A stretch of 64,000 bases of DNA, from positions 62,001-126,000 of the forward strand of contig JAMPKV010000006.1 of assembly GCA_039962225.1 (NCBI GenBank). Direction: 5' to 3'. A model generated the notes under the pieces. That model ran no database searches and was not told where the DNA came from. It saw only the letters and a list, made by a program, of their open reading frames with translations. This stretch comes from Microcoleus sp. AS-A8. GTDB taxonomy: Bacteria > Cyanobacteriota > Cyanobacteriia > Cyanobacteriales > Coleofasciculaceae. Positions 1-8,099 of the stretch are shown here, in pieces (position 1 is the stretch's first letter; each line of letters opens with the position of its first letter). Position numbers and translations under genes: made by a program.

Positions 1-539
1 ACCGCATTCGTGAGGTATTTTCCGAAATTTTTGGACGTTCTGCGGAAGACTTGGGTATGGAGATGGTCTACGATGTTGCCCACAATACCGCCAAGTTAGA
101 GCGTCATATTGTAGATGGAAAAGAGCGATCGCTCCTAGTGCATCGTAAGGGTGCAACTCGTGCTTTTGGCCCAGGTATGGAGGATGTGCCGGAGCGTTAC
201 CAGGCATTTGGTCAGCCGATTATCATTGGCGGCAGCATGGAAACGGGGTCTTATTTGCTGGTTGGTGTACCCACTGGTGCTCAGACTTTCTTCAGCACGG
301 CGCATGGTAGTGGACGCACAATGAGTCGGGCAAAAGCGCGAAAAACCTGGCAAGGAGACCAACTCCAAAAAGATATGCTAAAAAAAGGTATTTATGTCCG
401 CACTAACTCTAAGCCAGGGTTAGCGGAAGAAGCGGGTGGTGCCTACAAAAATGTTGATGATGTGATTGAAGCGGCTGAGTTAGCAGGAATTAGCAAGCGG
501 GTTGTGCGGTTGACTCCGATTGGAAATGTTAAGGGTTGA
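1..539 (+). CDS. rtcB: RNA-splicing ligase RtcB, C-terminal part (5' end outside window)
   Basis: RtcB joins RNA 2',3'-cyclic phosphate or 3'-phosphate ends to 5'-OH ends using GTP and Mn2+. The open frame runs in from the window edge (first full codon at base 3), so only about the last 179 residues are present. Visible motifs are VAHN, which carries a metal-binding histidine, and TAHGSGR, whose histidine is the guanylylated one in the family. The end is intact, closing with VVRLTPIGNVKG. The stop TGA lies flush against the end of a TnpB element. Archease, the RtcB cofactor, is encoded 3 kb downstream on the same strand, so the IS probably interrupts an original rtcB-archease gene string. Identity is secure; the missing 5' part cannot be judged. 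Confidence 0.95.
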   Translation, partial: RIREVFSEIFGRSAEDLGMEMVYDVAHNTAKLERHIVDGKERSLLVHRKGATRAFGPGMEDVPERYQAFGQPIIIGGSMETGSYLLVGVPTGAQTFFSTAHGSGRTMSRAKARKTWQGDQLQKDMLKKGIYVRTNSKPGLAEEAGGAYKNVDDVIEAAELAGISKRVVRLTPIGNVKG

Positions 540-700
540 CATCCTCACCGCCGTGGAACGACGGTGATTCCTAAACCTCACGATTTAGGTTTCTGTTTCT
601 TTCCACTTCGACTACGCTCAGTGGTTTTTCGCAACTGCCCTTTGGACTTATGCCCATCAGGTCTTATGTTCGCTCCGCAGACAATTACCGCAAGCCCTGC
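540..700 (-). ncRNA. Putative TnpB reRNA/omegaRNA scaffold
   Basis: In IS605/IS1341 elements the guide RNA is formed from the 3' end of tnpB and the transposon end, with the guide taken from flanking DNA. The hairpins at 549-567 and 570-589 sit where that scaffold is expected. The adjoining guide would be antisense to the last codons of rtcB. This is inference from family architecture; the 5' limit is arbitrary. Confidence 0.35.
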
Positions 701-1780
701 GGCGAGAATATTATTTGCGGCATTGATATCTCGGTCGTGGTGCGTCCCGCATTCTGGACAATCCCACTCCCTGATATCAAGCGTCAATTTATCAACAACG
801 TGACCGCAGTTTCCACAGCGTTTAGAGCTGGGAAACCAACGGTCAATTTTCACCAGTGTCCGACCGTACCACTGGCACTTGTATTCCAACTGGTGAACCA
901 ACTCAGACCAACTGGCATCAGCAATTGCTTGCGCCAATTTATGGTTCTTCATCATATTCTTCACAGCCAAGTCTTCGACAGCAATCGTTTGGTTCTCGCG
1001 TACCAGTCGAGTGGTCAGCTTGTGAAGGAAATCTTTACGGGCATCGGCAATGCTGGACTGAACCCTGGCAACTTCACGCCTTGCCTTCTCTCTGTTATTA
1101 GAGCCTTTAACTTTGCGAGACAGAGCTTTTTGAGCCTGTCTCAACTTGTAGCGAAGGCGCTTAAAATGCTTGGGGTTAACAATTTTCTCCCCGTCGCTGG
1201 TCGCAATCAAGGAGGTGATTCCCGCGTCAATCCCTACCGTTTTATTGATTTGAGGCAGCGCCTTAACGGTGTGGTCATAAAAGAGCAACGAGACAAACCA
1301 GCGTCCCGACGCATCCAGTTTGACGGTAACAGTAGACGGGACGCCGCCATCGGACAAAACCCGACTCCAGCGAATTGGCAGGGGTTCAGAACACTTCGCC
1401 AACCACAGTTGCCCGTCCTTCCACTTGAAAGCTGCACGAGTAAACTCAGCGCTACCACCACTTCGCTTCTTTTTGAAGTTGGGGTATTTAGCACGACCTG
1501 CCCAAAAATTAGTGAATGCCTTTTGCAGATTTCTCAAGCCTTGCTGCAATGGCACCGAGCTGACTTCCGAAAGGAATTGCAAGTCTTCCTGCTGTTTCCA
1601 GTTGGTCAGCATAGCGGATGTCTGTTTATAGTCAATCCGCTCCGTATGACCGTACCAGCCTTCTGTGCGAATGTGCAACGCTTTGTTGTAGACCAACCGA
1701 ACACAACCCAGTGTCCGGCGCAAGAGTTGTTCTTGTTCCAGCGTTGGGTAAAAACGGTATCGGTAGGCTTTTTGTGTCAT
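578..1780 (-). CDS. tnpB: RNA-guided endonuclease TnpB (IS1341-type)
   Basis: TnpB is the RNA-guided DNA nuclease of IS200/IS605 elements and the ancestor of Cas12. The 400-residue protein is full length. It has an N-terminal OrfB helix-turn-helix region, a split RuvC domain with VGIDAG (D185), AVEDL (E269) and HDRDINAA (D349/D351), and a zinc ribbon with C322, C325, C341 and C344. All catalytic and zinc residues are present, so it is probably active. The stop falls in the loop of the element-end hairpin. There is no companion tnpA. The long opposite-strand frame across this gene is a shadow. Confidence 0.95.
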   Translation of the reverse strand: MTQKAYRYRFYPTLEQEQLLRRTLGCVRLVYNKALHIRTEGWYGHTERIDYKQTSAMLTNWKQQEDLQFLSEVSSVPLQQGLRNLQKAFTNFWAGRAKYPNFKKKRSGGSAEFTRAAFKWKDGQLWLAKCSEPLPIRWSRVLSDGGVPSTVTVKLDASGRWFVSLLFYDHTVKALPQINKTVGIDAGITSLIATSDGEKIVNPKHFKRLRYKLRQAQKALSRKVKGSNNREKARREVARVQSSIADARKDFLHKLTTRLVRENQTIAVEDLAVKNMMKNHKLAQAIADASWSELVHQLEYKCQWYGRTLVKIDRWFPSSKRCGNCGHVVDKLTLDIREWDCPECGTHHDRDINAANNILAAGLAVIVCGANIRPDGHKSKGQLRKTTERSRSGKKQKPKS

Positions 1781-1887
1781 GTCTTACATTCTACCAGAAT
1801 CCCTGTAAAGCCGTCCTGGAAGGACACGGAGCGACCGGAGCCGAAGGTGAGGATGAGCAGTTTTAAACCCAAATCTTTGATAAATCC

Positions 1888-2772
1888 ATGCAGACACGCA
1901 CGCCTATTACAGTTATTACAGGCCCCCTGGGAAGCGGCAAGACGACGCTGCTGCGTCACATTATCGATACGGTTTCCCGAAAAATCGCCATTCTGATGAA
2001 CGAATTTGGTGAGATTTCAATCGATGCAAAAATTATTCAGGGGAAAAACGTTGAGATGGCAGACCTCGGTGGAGGTTGCGTTTGTTGTTCGCTAGTGGGT
2101 GAGTTTGAAGCGGCGGTCAATGAAATTATTGATACTGTTGACCCAGATCATATTGTGGTGGAGACAACTGGAGTTGCAGAACCAGATGCACTCGCGTTCG
2201 ATATTCAAGAGAGCTTACCAAACGTGCGTTTGGATGGAGTTGTTACCCTGATTGATGCGGATGCGATGGTGAAGTATCCGTCTGTAGGACACACAATGCG
2301 GATGCAAATTGAAGCCGCAGATACCCTAATTCTAAACAAGGTTGATTTAGTTTCGGAAAGTGAGTTAAACGCGATCGCCCAAAAGTTGCACTCGTTGAAC
2401 GAAGTTGCTTCAATTCTACATACCCAACGGGGTAAGGTAGATACAGACTTGCTGTTTGGGATTGCCAGAGAGCGGGTTGAAGCGCAACCTCATCACGTTC
2501 ATCAGCCGGAATTTGAAGCATTCAGCTATACTTCGAGTGCTACTTTTAATCGCCAATGTTTTGAGGAATTTGCTGATAGCATTGGGGTAGATGTTTACCG
2601 GGCGAAAGGGTTTATCCGATTTCCTGAAGGTATCTATCTGTTTAATTTCGTGGCTGGACGCTGGGATTTTGAACCATTTGAACAAGAGGCGACTGAGCTG
2701 GTTTTTATCGGCAAACAGGTGAGTGAACGAAAAGAAGAAATTCTTGGTCGATTAAAGTTGTGCGAGCAATAG
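1888..2772 (+). CDS. G3E-family GTPase, CobW/COG0523 metallochaperone type
   Basis: Predicted GTPase that delivers or inserts a metal into a client protein. Visible features are the P-loop GPLGSGKT (12-19), the metal-binding CVCC motif (64-67), VETTG (91-95) and NKVD (150-153) for guanine, a histidine-rich stretch before the C-terminal domain (PHHVH), and a CobW_C-like C-terminus. At 294 residues it is a usual family size. It sits 28 bases upstream of a metallohydrolase-family gene and within the rtcB-archease string, so either product could be its client; this is inference. It is not a cobalamin-specific CobW on sequence alone. No Zur-like operator was recognised upstream, where the IS has replaced the native leader. 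Confidence 0.88.
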   Translation: MQTRTPITVITGPLGSGKTTLLRHIIDTVSRKIAILMNEFGEISIDAKIIQGKNVEMADLGGGCVCCSLVGEFEAAVNEIIDTVDPDHIVVETTGVAEPDALAFDIQESLPNVRLDGVVTLIDADAMVKYPSVGHTMRMQIEAADTLILNKVDLVSESELNAIAQKLHSLNEVASILHTQRGKVDTDLLFGIARERVEAQPHHVHQPEFEAFSYTSSATFNRQCFEEFADSIGVDVYRAKGFIRFPEGIYLFNFVAGRWDFEPFEQEATELVFIGKQVSERKEEILGRLKLCEQ

Positions 2773-2800
2773 CCTTATGTCTAAATGAGCGGATTGACTG

Positions 2801-3592
2801 ATGGATCTATTTAATCTTCATATACCAAAAGGTTCGACAGTACCGCTAGTAGCTAATCTCCCTCATAGCGGTTTGTTTGTTCCTGACGACATTGCCGCAC
2901 AATTTACAAGCGAGCATCTTCAGGCTTTACCCAATAGTGACTGGCATCTCGATCAACTCTATCAATCTCTTCCCGATTTAGGAATTACCGTAATTCAAGC
3001 TACGCATAGTAGATACGTGGTCGATCTCAATCGACAAGTTAAGGAGCCGATTTTTGGTAACTTTTGGACTTCGGTCATTCCTGAAAAAACAGCTTTTGGA
3101 AAACCCATTTACCAAACTCAGCCAAGCAGCGAACACTTACAGAAGCGCATCCAAAAATACTATGTTCGTTATCACGAAAAATTAAGAGCGATTCTTCAAG
3201 ATAAAGTTGATGAATTTGGAAAAGTTTACCTTTTAGATTTACATAGCTTCTTTGGACTCATCACTGAAGACATTGACTTAGGAAATGCCAAAGGTAGCAG
3301 TTGCTCAGAATTATTGATTTCATCTGTAGAACAAAGTTTTTTAAGTAAAGGATATAACGTAGTAAGAAACAAACAATTTCCGGGAGGATACATCACGAGA
3401 CACTACAGTCAGATGCCAGGTGTCGAAACACTCCAAATTGAGGTTCGTTATCCTGTTTATCTCAATGAAAATCAGCTTGATAAATTACAGCCTCCTGACT
3501 GGGAGGTTTGTGAGTTTTATGCGGCAAAGAAAAACTTTGATGATTGTTTTGCCTTAATTGTTCGTGACATTGGCACTCGTGCCTTATCTTAG
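2801..3592 (+). CDS. N-formylglutamate amidohydrolase family protein
   Basis: Member of the FGase/HutG2 family, zinc-peptidase-like enzymes that hydrolyse N-formyl-L-glutamate to glutamate and formate. Recognisable conserved pieces are NLPHSG near the N-terminus, DWHLDQLY, YVVDLNR, DLHSF and the late QIEVRY. They supply the expected His, Asp and Glu metal and catalytic positions. The 263-residue length is normal. It is probably co-transcribed with the G3E GTPase (28-base gap) and archease (14 bases to the archease ATG). No other histidine-degradation gene is near, so the true substrate may differ. Confidence 0.85.
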   Translation: MDLFNLHIPKGSTVPLVANLPHSGLFVPDDIAAQFTSEHLQALPNSDWHLDQLYQSLPDLGITVIQATHSRYVVDLNRQVKEPIFGNFWTSVIPEKTAFGKPIYQTQPSSEHLQKRIQKYYVRYHEKLRAILQDKVDEFGKVYLLDLHSFFGLITEDIDLGNAKGSSCSELLISSVEQSFLSKGYNVVRNKQFPGGYITRHYSQMPGVETLQIEVRYPVYLNENQLDKLQPPDWEVCEFYAAKKNFDDCFALIVRDIGTRALS

Positions 3593-3606
3593 TATCATTG
3601 AGCCTT

Positions 3607-4038
3607 ATGCCTTACGAATTCCTGGAAGATATTGCGATCGCAGATATTGCGTTTCGAGCTTGGGGAGAAAACCTGGAGGCGCTTTTCATCGCCGCTGGGG
3701 ATGCCACGCTCAACGCGATGATTGATAATCTAGAGGCGATCGCACTGAAGGAAACACGCACCTTCAGCCTGGAGAATGACGAGTTGGACATGCTGCTGTT
3801 CAATTTTCTCCAAGAATTCGTCTACTACAAAGACAGTGAGCTCCTTCTGCTGCGAGCGCAGCAGGTTCACATCGAACAGAAGAATGGAGAATATCATCTC
3901 ACCGCCGTGACTCAGGGAGAAACACTGGACAGCGATCGTCACGAGCAACGAGTAGATGTGAAAGCAGTTACCTTGCACCGTTTCCAATTGGAAAAAACCG
4001 ATGATGGTTGGACAGCTTTAGTCATCCTTGACATTTAG
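3607..4038 (+). CDS. Archease, RtcB cofactor
   Basis: Archease accelerates guanylylation of RtcB and allows multiple turnover in RNA ligation. The protein starts MPYEFLED, matching the family start, so the ATG at 3607 is preferred to an in-frame TTG at 3598. The SHS2 fold is recognisable: ADIAFRAWG, a central AGDATLNAMID helix, NDELDMLLFNFLQEFVYYKD and a final VKAVTLHRF strand pair, with the acidic metal-binding residues near both ends. At about 143 residues it is typical. It closes the rtcB-side gene string, 3 kb from rtcB. Confidence 0.88.
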   Translation: MPYEFLEDIAIADIAFRAWGENLEALFIAAGDATLNAMIDNLEAIALKETRTFSLENDELDMLLFNFLQEFVYYKDSELLLLRAQQVHIEQKNGEYHLTAVTQGETLDSDRHEQRVDVKAVTLHRFQLEKTDDGWTALVILDI

Positions 4039-4373
4039 AGCATCTCTGCCAAGTCGAGCCTCTAGACGCGCGATCGTTTTCCTCTTCCAGCAGCTCTGAA
4101 TTACCCCTTTGATATAATTTTGGTAGAGAATATTTGCAACGATTGATTTTTTAGATATTCTCCAGCGAGAGTGATAATATAGGTATAATCCCTTAGAAAT
4201 GGGTTAGCCTCATGAAGAAGCCATGAAGGGTTAATAGAATTGAATAAAGAATCGATTAAATAGCTGGTTTTGTGAGCTGAATCACTTAAAAGATAGATTA
4301 AACTCACAACTTCACATCAAGCAAATTCTAACAATGAGAGAAGTCTATTCTCCCAGTTAGGCAAGGATATTTA
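4039..4373. other. Intergenic region behind archease
   Basis: No gene recognised. An 8-bp inverted repeat, GAGAATAT (4126-4133) with ATATTCTC (4155-4162), could form a weak hairpin. The end of the region contains AAGGAT in front of the 46-residue ORF. Confidence 0.4.
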
Positions 4374-4514
4374 ATGAGTAAACAACCAAACATACAGGAT
4401 TTCTTGGGTAGCTCCAAACGTTTAGCAAACCCTGAACCTGAAAAACCAGGCTCACAATCTCAACCCACTAAGGAGGAAATTGAAAAAACTCTCAAGAAAT
4501 TTTTGGGTTTCTAA
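4374..4514 (+). CDS. Small hydrophilic protein, 46 residues, unknown
   Basis: The ORF reads MSKQPNIQDFLG through EKTLKKFLGF and stops at TAA 4512. A Shine-Dalgarno AAGGAT lies about 8 bases before the ATG. Composition is charged and Pro/Glu/Lys-rich, with a short predicted helix at the C-terminus (residues 32-45) and no cysteines, signal peptide or membrane segment. The FLG motif occurs at both ends. It stands alone between archease and a response regulator. I do not recognise the family. A clean RBS and protein-like composition are the only support. Confidence 0.5.
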   Translation: MSKQPNIQDFLGSSKRLANPEPEKPGSQSQPTKEEIEKTLKKFLGF

Positions 4515-4525
4515 ACCAATAGTCC

Positions 4526-4611
4526 AGAGTTTAGGCTAGGTTTCATAAGGATAGTATTTTGTAGGCAACGATAGGGTGTGCTAGAACGATAAAATCGTTA
4601 GCCTAAACTCT
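4526..4611. repeat. 86-bp inverted-repeat element
   Basis: Perfect 13-bp inverted repeats, AGAGTTTAGGCTA (4526-4538) and TAGCCTAAACTCT (4599-4611), flank 60 bases that contain a second small hairpin, ACGAT/ATCGT. It could be a MITE-like insertion, or the terminator or structured 3' end of the small upstream gene. The direct repeat AGTCC occurs at 4521-4525 and 4615-4619 but is not flush with both ends. Confidence 0.6.
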
Positions 4612-4925
4612 ACAAGTCCGGATACCATTTGGGTTCAACCTTGACCCCTGTTCTGAAGCTCTGCTCAACCCCTGATTACACAAAGCCTGTCAACACTAAT
4701 CCTGTTCCTGAAGAGAATCTCAGCTTGCCATTACATTCTTCGTGAAGCTCAATGTTTCTGGAAAGCCTTTCAAGCTGGAACGAGTAAGTGTAGAAGCAAC
4801 CACATCCTAAACATTCAATATTCTTATATTTTTGAATCTTGGCTTTACCACTCTCATCCCTACGGGGAAATTCGGTTAGAGTTCGAGCCAGGAATTACAT
4901 CAAGTAGATACAGTACGTTAATTCC
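4612..4925. other. Intergenic region, nothing recognised
   Basis: About 310 bases between the inverted-repeat element and the end of the minus-strand response regulator. No convincing ORF, RNA or terminator was found. Confidence 0.4.
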
Positions 4926-5291
4926 TTAAGAATTTAACAACTGTTTAACGGTTTCAATCAATTCATTCGGTTGGAAAGGCTTGCCCACGTAAGCATCTGC
5001 ACCTTGTTTAAAAGCCCAATAGCGGTCAGCATTGGTAGCTTTTAAAGAACACATAATGACAGGAATATTCTTGGTTGCTGGGTTAGATTTGAGGCGACGA
5101 CAAACTTCGTAGCCATTGAGATGAGGCATAATGACATCCAAGACAACGACATCAGGGCAAGCCTGACGAATTTGTTCTAAAGCTTCAATTCCATCCTTGG
5201 CGGCAGTTACTGTAAACTGACTGGCGGTCAATAAGTTGGTAACCATGTACCGTTGTGTGCGGCTGTCTTCTACGACTAGAATTTTGCTCAT
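4926..5291 (-). CDS. Single-domain response regulator (CheY/PilH-like)
   Basis: A stand-alone receiver domain of 121 residues with no output domain. Phospho-acceptor Asp52 lies in VVLDVIMP, the acidic pair is at E8/D9 (VVEDS), and the conserved Lys is in VGKPF. The sequence style (SRTQRYMV, FKQGADAYVGKPF) resembles cyanobacterial PilG/PilH and phototaxis-type receivers, which act by protein interaction in type IV pilus or chemosensory systems. No chemotaxis cluster is adjacent. It is transcribed away from the NarL-type regulator at 5532. Confidence 0.9.
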   Translation of the reverse strand: MSKILVVEDSRTQRYMVTNLLTASQFTVTAAKDGIEALEQIRQACPDVVVLDVIMPHLNGYEVCRRLKSNPATKNIPVIMCSLKATNADRYWAFKQGADAYVGKPFQPNELIETVKQLLNS

Positions 5292-5372
5292 GATACAATC
5301 AGTTTATGCACTATACCTTGATCATAGAGCTGACACAAGGAATCCGGTATGAGGTGAAAGTCCCAATTTACT

Positions 5373-5390
5373 CTAGGACTTAAGTCCTAG
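5373..5390. repeat. 18-bp perfect palindrome
   Basis: CTAGGACTTAAGTCCTAG lies between the two divergent response-regulator genes. It resembles the short palindromic intergenic repeats common in cyanobacteria, though an operator role cannot be excluded. Confidence 0.5.
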
Positions 5391-5531
5391 CTAAAAGTAG
5401 GACGCTTAGTTCTTGCATTGCCTACTAGAAACAGATAGGGTTAGGAAAAAACTGCATTTTCTCACTCCAGTCTGCACAAATTAGGAGCGAAATTTTGATG
5501 TTTCCCTTATCTACGGCTATAAGCATTTCCC

Positions 5532-6200
5532 ATGACAATTCGCGTTCTGATAGTAGATGACCAATCTCTGATTCGCCAAGCATTGAAGTTATTGTTGGCG
5601 AATGAGGATGCTTTGCAAGTGGTGGGAGAAGCTTCGGAGGGAGAAGCAGCCATTCGTCAGGTAGAAGTGCTGCATCCTGATGTTGTGCTGATGGATATTC
5701 AGATGCCAGTCATGGATGGTGTGGCAGCAACGAGGGAAATTTGCCAGCGCTTTGAACAGACAAAAGTTTTAGTTTTAAGCGTTGATGATGATGATGAATA
5801 TGTCGCACAGGCGCTTAGATATGGTGCAGCAGGTTATTTGCTCAAGAATACGCCACCCGAAGAGTTAGCCTTAGCGATTAAAGCGGTGTATAGGGGCTAC
5901 ACTCATTTAGGGCCGGGATTGGGTAAGAAAATTATGGCTCAAATTCCCGCTCCGGCTTCGAGTTCCTCGCTAGACTGGAATAAATTGACCCCTAGAGAAC
6001 AGGAAATTGTGCGGTTAATTGCCACAGGAGCGAACAACCGGGAAATTGCTGAAGCGCTTTACATTTCTGAAAAGACTGTAAAAAACCATATTACAAGTAT
6101 TTTAAGTCGCTTGAATTTGCGCGATCGCATTCAAGTCGCCATTTTCGCTCACTCTCACTTATCGGCTCTGACTAGCAAAACTCAAATTGTCGGAAGCTAG
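5532..6200 (+). CDS. NarL/FixJ-family response regulator
   Basis: DNA-binding two-component regulator of 222 residues. The receiver is at about 4-120, with phospho-Asp55 in VLMDIQMP and Lys in LLKNT. A LuxR/GerE helix-turn-helix at about 150-212 begins LTPREQEIVRLIATG and contains EIAEALYISEKTVKNH. No cognate kinase is adjacent; the PAS kinase at 14644 is 8 kb away. Target genes cannot be inferred. Confidence 0.92.
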   Translation: MTIRVLIVDDQSLIRQALKLLLANEDALQVVGEASEGEAAIRQVEVLHPDVVLMDIQMPVMDGVAATREICQRFEQTKVLVLSVDDDDEYVAQALRYGAAGYLLKNTPPEELALAIKAVYRGYTHLGPGLGKKIMAQIPAPASSSSLDWNKLTPREQEIVRLIATGANNREIAEALYISEKTVKNHITSILSRLNLRDRIQVAIFAHSHLSALTSKTQIVGS

Positions 6201-6636
6201 ATACACAACTGGAGCGATCATCAGGGGTGTGACCCCTCCCCCAGCCCCGCAACGGGGAGGGGAGTAAGATTATTCTCCCCCGCTAACGGGGGGGCTGCTA
6301 CCAGTTTGTCGTGATTGTAAATTAGTTGAGGTTCTGAAACCGCAGCACTCACGAACTCAGAGAATTTCTGCTGGGCTTCCTCAATGTTCCAGTTCCTAGG
6401 GTTTTAATTATATGTATTATGGCTTAGTAATTAAATCCTAGGTTAGATTTGGCGATCGCTTCTCAGTCTAGCTGATGTGCTCTCCTAAGATTGGCGAATA
6501 CCTCGACGAAGAAGATAAGATTAGTGATCGCGATAGCGAAGCAAGGACAGCTTACAGCTGATCGCATGGATGACGCCAGCGAAGGGAAGAATAAAGCTAC
6601 TGGGTTTACTTATCCAAAATGTAATAAAAAACTAGT
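6201..6636. other. Intergenic region with C/G-tract repeats
   Basis: No gene supported. At 6230-6300 there are two C-rich/G-rich inverted segments of the CTCCCC...GGGGAG type, a frequent cyanobacterial intergenic repeat that may act as a terminator for the upstream regulator. A weak plus-strand frame from 6491 overlaps the DUF1963 gene antisense and is not credible. Confidence 0.45.
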
Positions 6637-7464
6637 TTACCCGCAAGCCCAGTCATATATGATGTCCGAAAAATCCAGCCGTCTCAAGGCTGAGTCTTTG
6701 ATAAAAAAGTTACAAGTACCGTTATCTCCCCATTGAATTCCAATTTCTTCCGCACTCTCCATATCAGTGTCGATTTGCAGCAATAGAATATAGGGTTCCA
6801 TATCTTCTGGTAGGAACTGCCGAGGATCTTCTTGAACGCAATCAGGATAACCACCCAGCTTATGTCCTCCGGAATACATATCGTTATACTCGTAATTGAG
6901 CTCAACATCATTTACAAATGCATCGCAAACATCATTTCCTATTAATTCGTCAAACTTATAATCAGAAGTTGTTATGGAAGCATATTGCTGGTTGAATGTC
7001 AACGCAAAACAGTCGTTTTTGTCCTGTGTATAGATAGAAAAAGGTGTGAATTCGGTATCCCACAGGTTTTGCAAAAATTCAAAGTTCGTGATCAGGTTAT
7101 CCTCGTTGAGGTCAGAGTCGGGAAAATAAAGAACACGAAAACCTGTTTGGCTCATTCTGTCCTCATAGTTGCATCCGTATAAGTCATCCCCAGCGATATA
7201 AAACTGAAGAATTCCTTTTTCTGGGAAACCTTCTAAACGAGGGACTTCCCTAAAATTGATTTGTGCTAGAAGATAAAGATAGTCACCCTCCGGAGTTTTA
7301 GGGTAGTCAAAACCCTTGGGCAAGTATGGAAAGCCTGCAAATTTACTCTGCCATAGAGTTGCTGCTCTCGTTGGATGAGCTTGAATTTCAACATATGGTT
7401 TGACTGTTGCCTCAAACCTATCGCTGAACTGTTCTAGACCTTTAGGAAGAGCAAGTTTGCTCAT
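6637..7464 (-). CDS. DUF1963 / YwqG family protein
   Basis: 275-residue soluble protein matching the YwqG-like DUF1963 family, of unknown biochemical function. Recognisable pieces are FAGFPYLPKG, YLLAQINF, KGILQFYIAGDDLYG, HKLGGYPDCVQEDPR and the C-terminal LLLQIDTD with WGDNGTCNFFI. It has no signal peptide or membrane segment. It is transcribed alone, convergent with the regulator gene to its left. The family is sometimes noted near toxin or defence genes; here a HigBA pair lies divergently upstream. Confidence 0.88.
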   Translation of the reverse strand: MSKLALPKGLEQFSDRFEATVKPYVEIQAHPTRAATLWQSKFAGFPYLPKGFDYPKTPEGDYLYLLAQINFREVPRLEGFPEKGILQFYIAGDDLYGCNYEDRMSQTGFRVLYFPDSDLNEDNLITNFEFLQNLWDTEFTPFSIYTQDKNDCFALTFNQQYASITTSDYKFDELIGNDVCDAFVNDVELNYEYNDMYSGGHKLGGYPDCVQEDPRQFLPEDMEPYILLLQIDTDMESAEEIGIQWGDNGTCNFFIKDSALRRLDFSDIIYDWACG

Positions 7465-7799
7465 TAGCTTTACTCCGTACCTCTGAGATTTTCTTAATTA
7501 ATCAGTACGATCGCCCATTGAAGTGGTTGGGTTGACCCCAACAACTTCAACATCTACTCTCGTTCAACATCAACGCCAAATGTAGCATCCACAATTCAGC
7601 GCAGCCCTGGTGAGAATAGCGATCTAAAGAGCAGCAGCGCTTCGCTACCGCACTGCACCACTCACCCACTATCCATCTTGCACCCGATCTCAGAGACTCC
7701 CAGGTGGAGCGATCGCATCTTGACACTATCCTCTCAAAATGAGAGTATTGAAGAATAATCTATATATTTATCGCCTATGACAAGAGAAAGTAAAGACAG
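7465..7799. other. Divergent intergenic region DUF1963/higBA
   Basis: Contains a HIP1-rich stretch with repeat-like bases (AGCAGCAGCGCTTCGCTACCG, about 7631-7651) and, at its right end, the putative higBA promoter and operator listed separately. No ORF is supported. Confidence 0.45.
7720..7748 (+). promoter_or_regulatory. Putative higBA promoter with autoregulatory operator
   Basis: A consensus -35 box TTGACA (7720-7725) is followed about 17 bases later by a weak -10 (GAGTAT, 7743-7748). A perfect inverted repeat, CTCTCA-AAA-TGAGAG (7731-7745), lies between and over the boxes. That is the placement expected for an antitoxin-bound operator. It is 50-80 bases upstream of the toxin start. The site is seen in the sequence; the binding protein is inferred. 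Confidence 0.55.
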
Positions 7800-8099
7800 A
7801 TGCACCTAATGAAGATTGGCAACCTCCGCGCTGATGCTGCCCAGTACCCTGATGTCAAAAAGCAAATCGATGCCTGGTATGCAATCGTCAAGAAGGCAGA
7901 ATGGCAGAGATTCGAGGACGTTCGTCAGATTTATCGAAAGGCTAAAGCAGTTGGAAACTTCACTGTCTTCGACATCAAAGGCAATGACTATCGCCTGATT
8001 GTTGGTATGGACTACGAAACTCAAACCGTCTATTACAAATACTTTTTAACTCACGCCGAATACGACAAGGGCAACTGGAAAAATGACCCTTACTTTTGA
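7800..8099 (+). CDS. higB: HigB-family mRNA interferase toxin
   Basis: RelE-superfamily toxin of the HigB_toxin (PF09907) type, which cleaves RNA. The 99-residue protein shows the family pattern: a YPDVKKQIDAWY helix, KKAEW, VFDIKGNDYRLIVG and the C-terminal KYFLTHAEYDKGNW. The invariant core NIKGNKYRL and THAEYD motifs are kept, so it looks intact. It precedes and overlaps the antitoxin gene by 17 bases, the toxin-first order typical of HigBA. It lies among RNA-end processing genes. Confidence 0.9.
   Translation: MHLMKIGNLRADAAQYPDVKKQIDAWYAIVKKAEWQRFEDVRQIYRKAKAVGNFTVFDIKGNDYRLIVGMDYETQTVYYKYFLTHAEYDKGNWKNDPYF

Larger units (their letters stand above)
540..1830 (-). mobile_element. IS200/IS605-superfamily, IS1341-type element (tnpB only)
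   Basis: The element carries tnpB without a tnpA gene. Ends are inferred. The right end (low coordinates) has two small hairpins: ACCGCCG against CGACGGT (about 549-567) and CCTAAA against TTTAGG (570-575 and 584-589). The left end has an imperfect hairpin, CCGTCCT against AGGACACGG, at 1811-1829. There are no terminal inverted repeats or target duplication, as expected for single-strand transposition by this superfamily. Without TnpA it would need a transposase supplied in trans. Exact ends are uncertain by about 10-40 bases. Confidence 0.75.

Noticed and set aside
650-1996. 448-codon open frame antisense to tnpB
   Set aside because: It mirrors tnpB and the start of the G3E gene, has no domain-like pattern and no ribosome site. 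The minus-strand TnpB with all catalytic motifs explains the region.
4101-4307. 68-codon minus-strand frame
   Set aside because: A/T-rich spacer, no ribosome site, no recognisable pattern.
5335-5420. Sequence resembling a group II intron start (GTATGAGGTGAAAGTCC)
   Set aside because: No intron-encoded protein or domain V-like hairpin follows within the spacer.
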